Source of the DNA: Scytolyngbya sp. HA4215-MV1
GTDB taxonomy: Bacteria; Cyanobacteriota; Cyanobacteriia; Leptolyngbyales; Leptolyngbyaceae
Direction: 5' to 3'
Assembly: GCA_019359045.1 (NCBI GenBank)
Contig: JAHHIA010000012.1
Coordinates: 62,001 to 126,000 of the forward strand
Length of the DNA stretch: 64,000 nt
A program made the translations under genes and the position numbers. Position 1 is the stretch's first letter; every line of letters starts with the position of its first letter. The notes beneath the pieces were generated by a model. The model saw only the letters and a program-made list of their open reading frames with translations. It searched no databases and had not been told where the DNA came from. Below are positions 27,794-36,507 of this stretch, in pieces.

Positions 27794-28201
27794 TCAGTGA
27801 ACAGGCACAGCGACTAATGATGCAATGAGATTTATGACTCGATCACGGATTTCATCGCGTACACGCGGAAAAATTTCAGGCTGCTCCGCCGGATCATCCA
27901 GTTGCCAATCCTCAAAGACTTCTCGTGTCAACCATTCCGAAGGTAAATTTACGCCACAGCCACACAAGGAAATCACCACATCAAAATCGTCAGGTTGAAA
28001 GTCACTCAATGCTTTCGAGGTTTGTTGGGTAATGTCAATGCCGATGTCTTGCATGGCGGCGATGGCTTCTGGACGAACTTGACTTGCTTCCAATCCAGAA
28101 CTCGTCACGGCAATTTTCCCGCGTCCCAGAGACCTAGCGAATCCCTCCGCCATTTGCGATCTGGCAGAGTTCTTTTTGCAAACAAACATGACACGCTTCA
28201 T
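27794..28201 (-). CDS. arsC: arsenate reductase, Synechocystis type
   Basis: A 135-residue low-molecular-weight phosphatase-fold arsenate reductase. The P-loop is VCKKNSARSQ (Cys8 to Arg14, Cx5R), and the redox pair is Cys80 and Cys82 in SLCGCG. This 8/80/82 arrangement matches the Synechocystis enzyme, which uses glutathione and glutaredoxin though its fold is of the thioredoxin-linked class. It reduces arsenate to arsenite, which the Acr3 pump upstream exports. AAGGAG precedes the ATG on the reverse strand. It follows the pump gene by 61 nt. Confidence 0.92.
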   Translation of the reverse strand: MKRVMFVCKKNSARSQMAEGFARSLGRGKIAVTSSGLEASQVRPEAIAAMQDIGIDITQQTSKALSDFQPDDFDVVISLCGCGVNLPSEWLTREVFEDWQLDDPAEQPEIFPRVRDEIRDRVINLIASLVAVPVH

Positions 28202-28262
28202 CCCAAAATCTCCTTGGAAAAACTACAATCCTTTAGTCTTGGCAGATTTGAAATAGCATTGT

Positions 28263-29327
28263 TCAAATAGCCTTGGTCGATCTGAAATAGTGTCGTTCAA
28301 ACCAAAATGCCAGATTGACGAGGGTAATTAATGCAGGGACTTCCACTAAAGGACCCACCACTGCTGCAAACGCCGCACCTGAATTGATGCCAAAGACGGC
28401 AACGGCAACCGCGATCGCCAGTTCAAAGTTATTCCCTGCAGCGGTAAACGCAACACTAGCAGCTCTGGAGTAATCTGTTTTAATTCGCCATGCCAGATAG
28501 AAACTCACCAAAAACATGATGAGGAAATAAATCATCAAGGGAAGGGCAATCCGTAAAACATCTAAAGGGATTTGTACAATCTTTTCCCCTTGCAGACTAA
28601 ACATCACCACGATCGTGAAGAGCAACGCTATCAGCGTCATCGGGCTAATTTTAGGAATAAATACTTCGTGATACCAGGTTTTCCCTTTGGCTTTCACCAG
28701 GAAGAATCGAGTGAAATAACCTGCCAGAAAAGGAATCCCCAGGTAAATAAAGACACTTTTAGCGATCTCTGCAATGCTGACATTGACCACACTGCTTTGC
28801 AACCCAAACCAAGGGGGTAGCACACTGAGAAAAAACCAGGCAAACGGACTGTAGAAAATGACCTGGAAAATGCTGTTGAAGGCGACCAATCCAGCTGTAT
28901 ACTCAGTGTTGCCCCGTGCCAAATCGCTCCAGACTACAACCATGGCAATACACCGGGCTAACCCAATCAAGATCAGTCCCACCATGTATTCTGGATAGCC
29001 CCTCAGGAAAATAATTGCTAGCAAAAACATCAGAATTGGACCAATGATCCAATTCAGCACAAGGGACACTCCTAGAATTTTGCCGTTGCGAAAGACATCG
29101 CCCAACTCTTCGTACCGCACTTTTGCCAGCGGCGGATACATCATCAGAATCAAGCCGATCGCAATCGGAATGTTAGTCGTTCCCACCTGAAACTGATGAA
29201 CGACTTGCTCTACGCCGGGAATCAAGTAGCCTAATGCAACGCCAATCACCATTGCCAAGAAGATCCAGAGGGTGAGGAAGCGATCGAGAAAAGAAAGCCG
29301 TTGAATCACGGGGGAAATTGTGGTCAT
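28263..29327 (-). CDS. acr3: Acr3-family arsenite efflux permease
   Basis: A 354-residue permease with ten membrane helices, of the Acr3 (BART superfamily) type, not the larger ArsB type. Family landmarks are [22 protein letters not shown], in which the conserved Cys of Acr3 transport lies, and [23 protein letters not shown]. It pumps arsenite out of the cell. It is first in the operon with arsC and a phosphatase gene. A palindrome 103-122 nt upstream (29430-29449) is a candidate ArsR site. Confidence 0.93.
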   Translation of the reverse strand: MTTISPVIQRLSFLDRFLTLWIFLAMVIGVALGYLIPGVEQVVHQFQVGTTNIPIAIGLILMMYPPLAKVRYEELGDVFRNGKILGVSLVLNWIIGPILMFLLAIIFLRGYPEYMVGLILIGLARCIAMVVVWSDLARGNTEYTAGLVAFNSIFQVIFYSPFAWFFLSVLPPWFGLQSSVVNVSIAEIAKSVFIYLGIPFLAGYFTRFFLVKAKGKTWYHEVFIPKISPMTLIALLFTIVVMFSLQGEKIVQIPLDVLRIALPLMIYFLIMFLVSFYLAWRIKTDYSRAASVAFTAAGNNFELAIAVAVAVFGINSGAAFAAVVGPLVEVPALITLVNLAFWFERHYFRSTKAI

Positions 29328-29660
29328 AAATCAATCCAGTAAACAAGTGCGTAAGCTTGGCGCAAAGACCGAATCTATCGATAGACCGGAGAAGTGAATG
29401 CCCAAACAGCAGTTCATCACCTCCCTATTATTTCAATAAAAATTGATATGTCAAGCCGTTTATGACAAAGACGACCTGGAACGCTCGATCACCAATCGCT
29501 TGTCCTAAGTGAAGGGGCTATTCGATAGGAGATTGACTGAAACTCCTGAAAGTGAGCTTCATAGAAAGAAGCATCGCACTTCCCATTGTCATAGGACTGG
29601 GTCTCATTGCAGTCCCGTCTTAAATCTGGCAAATCTGCGCTTGCAATTAGCAAAAAAGCA
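29328..29660. other. 333-bp intergenic region with the arsenic-operon promoter
   Basis: Space between holB and acr3, both on the reverse strand; it should hold the acr3 promoter. Apart from the palindrome at 29430-29449 I see no gene or RNA. Confidence 0.55.
29430..29449. promoter_or_regulatory. candidate ArsR operator upstream of acr3
   Basis: Inverted repeat ATTTCAAT-AAAA-ATTGATAT: 8-bp arms with one mismatch and a 4-bp spacer. ArsR/SmtB repressors bind AT-rich repeats of this kind, and an ArsR gene with the classical arsenic site is at 31557. Assignment rests on position and symmetry only. Confidence 0.55.
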
Positions 29661-30659
29661 TCAAGTATTTTTGAAATTAGTTGTGCGATCGTCCTGGGAT
29701 ATTTCCATGATTGCCATCAGCGTTACTTCCCACACTAAGCGGGGTTGAACATTCCTGAGTAGATAATGGCGAGCTTTCTCCAGGTGTTGCAATGGCATTC
29801 TAATGGGTGTTTTTTGCCAATAGACCTGTTGTAGATAATCCACCAACCAAAGTTGAGATTCTTTATCCAATTCTTTGGCAATTTGGCGTGCCAAATGCAA
29901 TGCTTGCCGGAGCGATCGCGGTGGCTCCACCACGGTCTGAAGCAACTCTTCCGGTAGGGTTTGTAACTGTTCAAACGCGGCGATCGCTGCACCTGGGCTG
30001 CCCTGTGCCAGTGCCAACACCTCTGGATGGGACAGAATATCTTGCCGTTCCACCTGCTGGAGCACTTGGGCGATCGCCGCACTGGACAATCCATAAAAAG
30101 GAATGCGTTGACAGCGAGACACCAGCGTCGGCAATAACGACTCCACTCCCCTGGCGATCAGAATTACAGTTGCCTGCCCCGGTTCTTCCAGGGTTTTGAG
30201 CAGGCTATTGGCAGCGGCATCATTCATCGTGTCGGCATCTTCCAGCACCACGACCGATCGACTCGCTTCCATCGGCGGACGACCCAGAAACTGGACAATT
30301 TCTCGCACCTGATCAATCCGAATTTGTGGCGGCGATTTGCCCTTAACCCCAGCCGCGATCGCCTCTGCGGAGGTCAAGCGCTTGCCCTGGTGCAAATAAG
30401 TCGGTTCCACCCACAGCAGATCGGGATGGTTGCGCTGCTGCAACCGATGCCAGATCTGCGACCATTTGGCTTCAGGCATCCCCTGGCTCATGAGCAATTC
30501 CAGAAAGCTTTGGGCTGCCAAACTTCGCCCTACACCCATCGGTCCGGCAAACAGATAAGCCGGAGCAATTCGATTTCGCGCGATCGCCTGCCGCAACAAC
30601 GCCACTGCTTGCGTTTGTCCCACAACGGACTCCAACGAGTCAACAGTCACCTGCTTCAT
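29661..30659 (-). CDS. holB: DNA polymerase III delta' subunit
   Basis: A 332-residue clamp-loader subunit. The N-terminal AAA+ part has AGPMGVGRSLAAQS in the P-loop position (a degenerate Walker A with Arg for Lys, as in delta' proteins that do not hydrolyse ATP), VVLEDADTMNDAAANSLLKTLEEP around Walker B, and the SRC motif VSRCQRIPF that supplies the arginine finger. It helps load the beta sliding clamp. Its start is 9 nt after an exported methyltransferase gene. Confidence 0.9.
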   Translation of the reverse strand: MKQVTVDSLESVVGQTQAVALLRQAIARNRIAPAYLFAGPMGVGRSLAAQSFLELLMSQGMPEAKWSQIWHRLQQRNHPDLLWVEPTYLHQGKRLTSAEAIAAGVKGKSPPQIRIDQVREIVQFLGRPPMEASRSVVVLEDADTMNDAAANSLLKTLEEPGQATVILIARGVESLLPTLVSRCQRIPFYGLSSAAIAQVLQQVERQDILSHPEVLALAQGSPGAAIAAFEQLQTLPEELLQTVVEPPRSLRQALHLARQIAKELDKESQLWLVDYLQQVYWQKTPIRMPLQHLEKARHYLLRNVQPRLVWEVTLMAIMEISQDDRTTNFKNT

Positions 30660-30668
30660 GCCAACACT

Positions 30669-31424
30669 TCACGCCATTTTCCGAAAGATCATCAAATGCT
30701 GCTGGGGTAAAAAATCCTGTGTTTCCTGCCAGGTCAACCCCACAACCTGCATTTCTTGGCGAACCTGCTTTTGGGTCATCTTGTGTAAGCGCTTGATCGC
30801 CACAAAGGGATTTTCACCGCGATACTCCACCAATGCCACCCGTCCTCCTGGCTTGAGGGCACGGACGATCGCCATCATCATTTCGTAAGGAAAATCAAAC
30901 TCGTGGTAGGCATCCACCATCAATGCCAGATCCACGCTTTCCGTCGGCAAATGGGGATCGGTGTTGCTGCCCAAGACTGGCTCGACATTCGTGATGTGCT
31001 TGGCTTGCCGTAAGTCATGCAAAATTTCCAGCATTTCGGGCTGAATATCCACTGCCAGTACCTTACCTTGTGGAACCAGCGGTGCCAAACGAAAACTAAA
31101 ATACCCGGTTCCGGCTCCAATATCAGCAACCACATCGGTGGGTTGCAGCCCCAACCCGTTAACGACCAATCCGGGCCGCTCTTCCTGCATTCGACTGGAA
31201 CGCTCTAGCCAGCCTGCCCCCTGATGCCCCATCACCTGCGCGATTTCACGCCCCAGATAAACCTTGCCAATGCCATCGGGACTGGCAAACGATCGCTGCC
31301 CATAGACTTCAGAAATCGCTGTCGTTTCCCACCCAGCAAAGGCGCAAGCATTGCAAATCAACGCCAGCAACCCGATCAATACAATCGCCAGGCCGTGAAC
31401 TGGTAAAAACCTGAATCGCACCAT
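30669..31424 (-). CDS. exported or membrane-anchored class I methyltransferase
   Basis: A 251-residue protein with an N-terminal hydrophobic segment (residues about 11-29: GLAIVLIGLLALICNACAF) that looks like a signal peptide, possibly lipoprotein-like at CNAC. The rest is a class I SAM methyltransferase: VVADIGAGTGYFSFRLA (motif I), VDIQPEML, and LKPGGRVALVEYR. Export of a SAM enzyme is odd because SAM is cytosolic; it may instead be an uncleaved anchor with the domain inside. It lacks the conserved Cys triad of arsenite methyltransferase. It is divergent from arsR with 132 nt between starts. Confidence 0.8.
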   Translation of the reverse strand: MVRFRFLPVHGLAIVLIGLLALICNACAFAGWETTAISEVYGQRSFASPDGIGKVYLGREIAQVMGHQGAGWLERSSRMQEERPGLVVNGLGLQPTDVVADIGAGTGYFSFRLAPLVPQGKVLAVDIQPEMLEILHDLRQAKHITNVEPVLGSNTDPHLPTESVDLALMVDAYHEFDFPYEMMMAIVRALKPGGRVALVEYRGENPFVAIKRLHKMTQKQVRQEMQVVGLTWQETQDFLPQQHLMIFRKMA

Positions 31425-31509
31425 GAACCATGAAAATGCAACATATCCTACAGCCTAGCAGCGATCGGCTCAGCCGTTGGGTTGCATCACCATGACATCC
31501 CAGGTAGGC

Positions 31510-31523
31510 TTCATTAGAATGAA
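31510..31523. promoter_or_regulatory. small palindrome upstream of arsR
   Basis: TTCAT-TAGA-ATGAA, perfect 5-bp arms, 34 nt ahead of the arsR start and in the divergent promoter region. It could be an autoregulatory site, but a repeat this short has limited weight. Confidence 0.35.
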
Positions 31524-31556
31524 AAGACTGCGGATTGGCAAATTTTCCCAAAATTG

Positions 31557-31886
31557 ATGCAAAAAGCCCCGTCTCTCCCATCAACTTTAACGGTTGCAGG
31601 CTTCCATGCCTTGTCCGATCCCCTACGGCTTCAGGTTTTAGACTTGCTGCGAGAGCAAGAACTGTGTGTCTGCGATTTGTGTGAAGTCATGGCAGTGAGC
31701 CAGTCTAAACTTTCTTTTCATCTCAAAACGTTGAAAGAAGCCCAATTGGTCAAGGCAAGACAAGAGGGTCGCTGGATTTACTACAGCCTGAATTTGTCCC
31801 AGTTTGTCATTTTGGAGCAATATTTGGCAGAGTTTCGCCGCTTTAGCCCCATTCTGCCGACGCGGACCTGTCGTGAGGAAACGTGA
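31557..31886 (+). CDS. arsR: ArsR-type metalloid-responsive repressor
   Basis: A 109-residue winged-helix repressor. The motif ELCVCDLCEVM (about residues 38-48) is the classical arsenite site of ArsR: three Cys at the start of the DNA-binding helix region. The recognition part follows as SQSKLSFHLKTLKEAQLV and the wing as GRWIYYSL. Arsenite binding should release it from DNA. It is separated from the acr3 operon by holB and a methyltransferase gene, which is unusual; most arsR genes lie in the operon. I prefer ATG 31557 to TTG 31554. Confidence 0.92.
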   Translation: MQKAPSLPSTLTVAGFHALSDPLRLQVLDLLREQELCVCDLCEVMAVSQSKLSFHLKTLKEAQLVKARQEGRWIYYSLNLSQFVILEQYLAEFRRFSPILPTRTCREET

Positions 31887-32005
31887 GCCATCAGCTTTTC
31901 TACACTTTTTTTCTAGTTGATAGAGCCTCTAAGGGTCTGTTGAACTTGATTCATCAATTTATTTGAAATTGCTGGAGTGCTCTGGCGATGAATTCAGGAT
32001 TGCGA

Positions 32006-33493
32006 CTACCCCCCTGAATTAACCTTCAGCGCATCCTGAGCGGAAAGCCCTTCGCCCTGAATGCCAAAATACCAGAGCGTTGCCGCTGCTTCCGCCCGAC
32101 TTACCGACTTTTTCGGCTGAAACAGGGTGGTGTAGCCAAATACCCGCCGAATATTTGACAAGTCCCCATTCTGATAATCTGCCAAAATCGCTTTTAAGGC
32201 TCTGGGCAAAATTTTGGCAGCATCTTGAAAGCCCCAAGTTTCTTTAACTGCCTCGATCGTCGCATTAGGCAAACCTTGGCGATTGTCGATCGGCACTTTC
32301 CAGAGCACCAGATTTTCACGCGTCAGAGGGATATCGGGGCGAAATAACACAGTGGTACTATCCCCCGAAAGTGGGCTGGGCAACAATCCTGCCTCTGCCA
32401 ACCCTTGAATGGCTGGAAAATCCGGATCACTCCGGGGTACATCTTGAAAGGCAGGCTGTGCTGTTTCGGTGCCCGGACGAATTTGCTGTGCCGGACGATT
32501 GGCATAAATTCGGTTATTGGCAGCCACGAGCCAGCGGGCAAACTCCCTGCGCGTAATTGCCTTGTTTGGCTCCAGCAGATTGCCATGGGTCGTAGTTTTC
32601 GTTGCCGATGGCTTGACTGATAAAACTCCCAGCTTTGCCACATCGGCCACTGCGGGTCGGAGCGCCTGAGGAACTTTACCCAGATCCGTAAAATTATCTG
32701 ATACTGAGCCTGCGATCGTGGGAATAAAAGCGCTACTCGTTACGGTTGGGGTAGCCTCCCCTGGTTGCACCGGACCAATAAAATCGGAGTTAGTAGCATT
32801 GGGGGAAGGGCTGACAGTCGGGCTAGGGGTGCCTGTTGGCACCGAATCGGTTTGAGAGATAACCGTTTCATCCCGCACATATCGAATGGTAAATTCTGCA
32901 TCACTGGGAGATGCTGAAAGGTTGGGGTTGAGGGCAACCGGTTGAATCGACACAATGACTTTTAGCCCATTTCGCTGTGCCTCAAAAGTGCCGCGCAGAT
33001 CGTCGTTAGGTTGACGCACGATTTGCCAGGGATTGATCTGAAACTGTTTCCGGTAAAAGCTCTGAACCCGATCGGCGGTATCTGGACTGACCCAGCGAAA
33101 TACATTGGACGCAAACCCACCATTTCCACTCGTTGAAGTGCCTGAAGTCTCCCCAGTCGGAGTAGCTGCCGCATTGGTAGGGACGAATTTCGCATTGGGA
33201 TAGATGGGAATTTCGCTTGGGAAACCGAGGGGGAGGCTAGCAATAGTGGGAGAGGGACGATCGCTGACAGGAATATTGTCATTGGCACCGATCGTCAACG
33301 GATTGTCCTTCAAACGGGCATCCGGTTGAAACATTTGGCTCAGCGAACTGCCACTACAACCCACCAGCGGCAACAACAACACCGCCACTGCCGCAATTCG
33401 GGCGCAACCTCGGAACCGCAAATCTGTCTGCCTGCGCGCTCGATTACCCGATCGCCCAATCAGTAGAGAAAATCGCTGCAAAGAGACCAACAC
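32006..33493 (-). CDS. SLH-domain lipoprotein
   Basis: About 495 residues from GTG 33493. A hydrophobic stretch ends in a lipobox LVGC-SGSS (about residues 43-49), so the protein is probably a lipoprotein anchored by lipid at the N terminus; the long basic leader suggests the true start may be further in. Residues about 60-280 are a Thr/Ser/Pro-rich and low-complexity region. The C-terminal part carries S-layer-homology segments, e.g. TRREFARWLVAANNRIYA and LTRENLVLWKV. SLH domains bind peptidoglycan-linked polymer or outer-envelope partners in cyanobacteria. It stands alone. Confidence 0.8.
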   Translation of the reverse strand: MLVSLQRFSLLIGRSGNRARRQTDLRFRGCARIAAVAVLLLPLVGCSGSSLSQMFQPDARLKDNPLTIGANDNIPVSDRPSPTIASLPLGFPSEIPIYPNAKFVPTNAAATPTGETSGTSTSGNGGFASNVFRWVSPDTADRVQSFYRKQFQINPWQIVRQPNDDLRGTFEAQRNGLKVIVSIQPVALNPNLSASPSDAEFTIRYVRDETVISQTDSVPTGTPSPTVSPSPNATNSDFIGPVQPGEATPTVTSSAFIPTIAGSVSDNFTDLGKVPQALRPAVADVAKLGVLSVKPSATKTTTHGNLLEPNKAITRREFARWLVAANNRIYANRPAQQIRPGTETAQPAFQDVPRSDPDFPAIQGLAEAGLLPSPLSGDSTTVLFRPDIPLTRENLVLWKVPIDNRQGLPNATIEAVKETWGFQDAAKILPRALKAILADYQNGDLSNIRRVFGYTTLFQPKKSVSRAEAAATLWYFGIQGEGLSAQDALKVNSGG

Positions 33494-33825
33494 AGGGCAG
33501 CACCAAGAAACAGAACATCAACATTGCCACCCCTACCCTAGCGTAGAAGGGCGGCTTGTTGCCTTTCGGTTTCAGGTTCAGAACGCTACGGTCCAAACCT
33601 TAGGTTGGTTTAGCCATAGCCATCCAAGTTAGGACAAGGGGCTTAGGAGATTTCTGAGAGAAGATTGACCGCTTGGTAGGGGCGCACAGCCGTCGCCCCT
33701 ACGTAAGGTGGTTGATCGTTGGATAGATTTTTTCCTAGAAATCTCCTTAAATCCCTTGTTGCCTCCAGACTTTGAAACGTCTTGACGATCGTGACTACCG
33801 CTATAAGGGATTGTCTGAGCGAGGG
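33494..33825. other. 332-bp intergenic region with a nested palindromic element
   Basis: Space between the dynamin-like gene (its downstream side) and the SLH gene start. It contains the element at 33645-33747; nothing else recognised. Confidence 0.55.
33645..33747. repeat. nested palindromic (MITE-like) element
   Basis: Outer inverted arms AGGAGATTTCT (33645-33655) and AGAAATCTCCT (33737-33747), perfect over 11 bp, enclose an inner hairpin at 33676-33702 with perfect 9-bp arms GTAGGGGCG and CGCCCCTAC. The inner GTAGGGGCG...CGCCCCTAC hairpin is of a type common in cyanobacterial intergenic regions. It lies 79 nt beyond the dynamin stop and may also end that transcript. Confidence 0.65.
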
Positions 33826-35901
33826 CTAACTCAGCAATGCCTGGTAAGTTGCTTCAATGCTGTGGTTCTCGGCAGCGATCGTCATCTCAATTTGCCGTAA
33901 CCGGTTCAGTTCCGTTTCCCGATTAATTTCGTAGTGCTCTTTTTGTTTCAGCAGGTTATCCAGCTCCGCTCTACGCGACTGGATATCATCATCAATCCGC
34001 TTGACCAATTCCCGCTCATACGCATCAAAACATTCCTGGACGGCGCTGTAAATCGGTTGCCATTGCTCCTGAGCAACCTGAGGTAGATGTTTCACCAGTT
34101 CCCGTTTGGTCACCTTGAGCAGTTCCTTACGGGCATGGTCTGCTTGCATCATCCCCACTCCTAGACCCACCAATGCCAACGTAATGGGACCCAACATCAC
34201 ACCAAAAACTGCAGAAGCCAGAATTGCAATTCCACTTGCCGTAAAAAAATTGAGTAGAATTGCTTTGAAGTCAAAACCAGACAGGGCTAAAGCCGCCCCC
34301 GCCACATTCCCCGTTGCCAGTGAAAAAAAGCCCATTGCCCACTTTGCCCAACCGGGAGAACCCTCTTCATCCGCCAAAGTCTTGGCTTTGGCATAAATCT
34401 TCTGCCCGGTCAGCTTTTCGCTGATCTGCTCAGTGACGGTACTGTAAGACGTGCCATACCGGACAGCACTGCGAGAGAGTTGGGCAAAGGCTTCGTTCAG
34501 TTCTTTCTCGGCGGTCAGGGTCCAGGCAAAAAATTTGTCATTGACATATTGCTGAAAGGCTCGTTCAACCGCTGCCCCAAATTCTTCCCGCTTATTCTGG
34601 CTGAGAAAGTCCAAAAAATTGAGAACAGGCGGTTGATAACGCAAAAAGTCTTGCTCAAAGGTATGTTCTAAGTTTAAGACGTAAGCGCGGAAAGAGTCGG
34701 CGATCGTCCGGGCTTTGCGATCGCGCAGTCCCCGAATTTCATCCCGAAACTCATCCCGAATTTTGCTGAGCTGAGTAAACTCTGGCTCAACCGAGTGCAG
34801 GCGTTGTTTCAACTCCTCTACTCCCTGATCGAGCAATGGAACACGCAGGTCGATCGCCTCCTTCACCCGCGTGTGGGTTTGTCGTGCCAGTGTGCGTGCC
34901 TGCCGCAGTTCCGAAATCGCCCGCTCTTGCGTCAAAAACATATTCAGCGCCCCCATAAATTCTGGAAAGCCTGTGCCTTCGAGGGAAGCGGTTGGATCTT
35001 TAACTCGTCGCCGCAATGCCTGAATTGCCGAGATAGCAAACACTCGCTCGTCATAAACATCATGCCCATCTAGCTGACAATAGTCCACCAGATTGGTATG
35101 AAAGACTTTGTGGAGCTTGTCTTCTGCCTGCGCCAACTCTTCCGGATCATCTGGGTCGATCAATCCCTCTTTAATCTGATCCCAGGCGTTGATCAAAAAG
35201 AAAATCGACAATCCGCGATCCTTAATGTAGTTCTCTAAGTAACGCCGTTCTGCCAGAGTACAGGGCTGAGATGCGCGTAGGACGAACAGAATAGCGTGGC
35301 AGTTGTGGATATAGCCAAGCGACAATTCGTTCCGCGCTTCTGTATCATTCAGACCCGGACTATCGACAATTTCCACGCCTTTTTCTAACAGCGGCAAGGG
35401 ATATTCCACGACCGCATGGCTGACATCGGGAAAAGCCTGCTGCCGATTTTGCTCCAGGTGCTTGGCTTCTTCTGGGTTGATGGTATAGCGCTGTTTAAAA
35501 CGCTTGAAGTCAATCTGTTCTGGGGATTTGCCATCGTTGAAGTGAACGGTTACCCGTTTCTCGGGTCCATATTTCAAGATGGTGAGCAAAGCCGTGCAGG
35601 GGTTGACATCACTGGGGAGTAAGTTTTCTCCAAGCAATGCATTAAGGAGTGTACTCTTGCCGCGTTTCATATCGCCCAAAACCAACAGGCGAAATACACC
35701 TTGCTGGAGTGCTTTGCTGGCAACTGCCACATCCTCAATTTCTCGTTCTAATCCTAATTTGCCCGAGGCTTTTTCACTCTCGATTTCGGCTTGAATCAGC
35801 GTCTGAACGATCGTCGCCAAATGATGCGCGATTTTCTGGCGTGTTCTGGCAACGCGATCAAGATCTGAAAGAAAGCCAGTGGTTTCAACGGTAAAAGACA
35901 T
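33826..35901 (-). CDS. bacterial dynamin-like GTPase
   Basis: A 691-residue large GTPase. The G domain has G1 GDMKRGKST (residues 76-84), the G2 Thr in NPCTALLT, G3 DSPGLND and G4 NAWD. Long helical segments follow (stalk), then two hydrophobic segments at about residues 530-590 (ILLNFFTASGIAILAS and VFGVMLGPITLALVGLG), placed like the membrane paddle of bacterial dynamins, then more coiled coil. These proteins remodel or fuse membranes; a cyanobacterial member from Nostoc punctiforme is the structural model. The next gene upstream on the same strand encodes a small coiled-coil membrane protein 51 nt away. Confidence 0.9.
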   Translation of the reverse strand: MSFTVETTGFLSDLDRVARTRQKIAHHLATIVQTLIQAEIESEKASGKLGLEREIEDVAVASKALQQGVFRLLVLGDMKRGKSTLLNALLGENLLPSDVNPCTALLTILKYGPEKRVTVHFNDGKSPEQIDFKRFKQRYTINPEEAKHLEQNRQQAFPDVSHAVVEYPLPLLEKGVEIVDSPGLNDTEARNELSLGYIHNCHAILFVLRASQPCTLAERRYLENYIKDRGLSIFFLINAWDQIKEGLIDPDDPEELAQAEDKLHKVFHTNLVDYCQLDGHDVYDERVFAISAIQALRRRVKDPTASLEGTGFPEFMGALNMFLTQERAISELRQARTLARQTHTRVKEAIDLRVPLLDQGVEELKQRLHSVEPEFTQLSKIRDEFRDEIRGLRDRKARTIADSFRAYVLNLEHTFEQDFLRYQPPVLNFLDFLSQNKREEFGAAVERAFQQYVNDKFFAWTLTAEKELNEAFAQLSRSAVRYGTSYSTVTEQISEKLTGQKIYAKAKTLADEEGSPGWAKWAMGFFSLATGNVAGAALALSGFDFKAILLNFFTASGIAILASAVFGVMLGPITLALVGLGVGMMQADHARKELLKVTKRELVKHLPQVAQEQWQPIYSAVQECFDAYERELVKRIDDDIQSRRAELDNLLKQKEHYEINRETELNRLRQIEMTIAAENHSIEATYQALLS

Positions 35902-35952
35902 AGGAAATTTTTTGGATGGTTAGATTGAAGCGTGTGGATTGCCTGGAATGTC

Positions 35953-36279
35953 CTACCTCTTACCTTCCCCTTCAAAAAAAACTTTGTATGCAACAAAAGC
36001 AATACCACCGACGATAACGGCAGTCGCCAGCACCGATGCCACTCTGACTGCTGCAATAACTGCCACAACAATGCCAAAAAAAGTGGCTGCCTTGACCAAT
36101 TGGCGTTGCCATTTTTGAAAAGTACTTTCGGGTGGGGTGTGTTTGGTGGTTTGATGCAGCGGTGGTTCAGGCGGATGAAGTTCTGATTCCAGTTCTTTAA
36201 GGCGTAGCGCAAGTTCCCGTTCCCTGAGTTCTTGCTCTTTTCGCCGCAGTTCTTCTTCTCTGCTGTTCTGAGGATTCAT
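35953..36279 (-). CDS. small coiled-coil membrane protein upstream of the dynamin gene
   Basis: About 108 residues from ATG 36279, which I prefer because it opens MNPQNSREEELRRKEQELRE directly into a charged coiled coil; a longer frame begins at 36423 but the added part is not protein-like. Residues about 8-34 are a Glu/Arg heptad helix (ELRERELALRLKELE), then a Pro/His linker and two close hydrophobic segments (residues 68-100). It is 51 nt upstream of the dynamin-like gene and probably in one operon. A role as a membrane adaptor for the dynamin is inference from position. Confidence 0.7.
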   Translation of the reverse strand: MNPQNSREEELRRKEQELRERELALRLKELESELHPPEPPLHQTTKHTPPESTFQKWQRQLVKAATFFGIVVAVIAAVRVASVLATAVIVGGIAFVAYKVFFEGEGKR

Positions 36280-36507
36280 AGACTTGATGGAGCAACTTGA
36301 TGGAGCAACAAATCGGACTGGGAAAATTTTGAGGCGACAATCTGGCTCTACAACCTTAGCCTTCAATTTTCCAGTCTGCCAAATCGAAAAACCTTGATTT
36401 TTCTTAATAAATTCTCCTTTCAATCAATCCAAATCTTGCCTCCTGTCAGACTGCACCTCACGGTATTATCAAGCAGCAGTAGATCGTTACTCTCCCTCCT
36501 CTTTGCC

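Noticed and set aside
29509-29748. 79-codon forward frame across the holB end
   Set aside because: Runs into the antisense strand of holB and looks non-coding in composition.
30669-31424. Arsenite methyltransferase (ArsM) near the ars genes
   Set aside because: The conserved arsenic-binding Cys residues are missing; the only Cys residues lie in the N-terminal hydrophobic segment.
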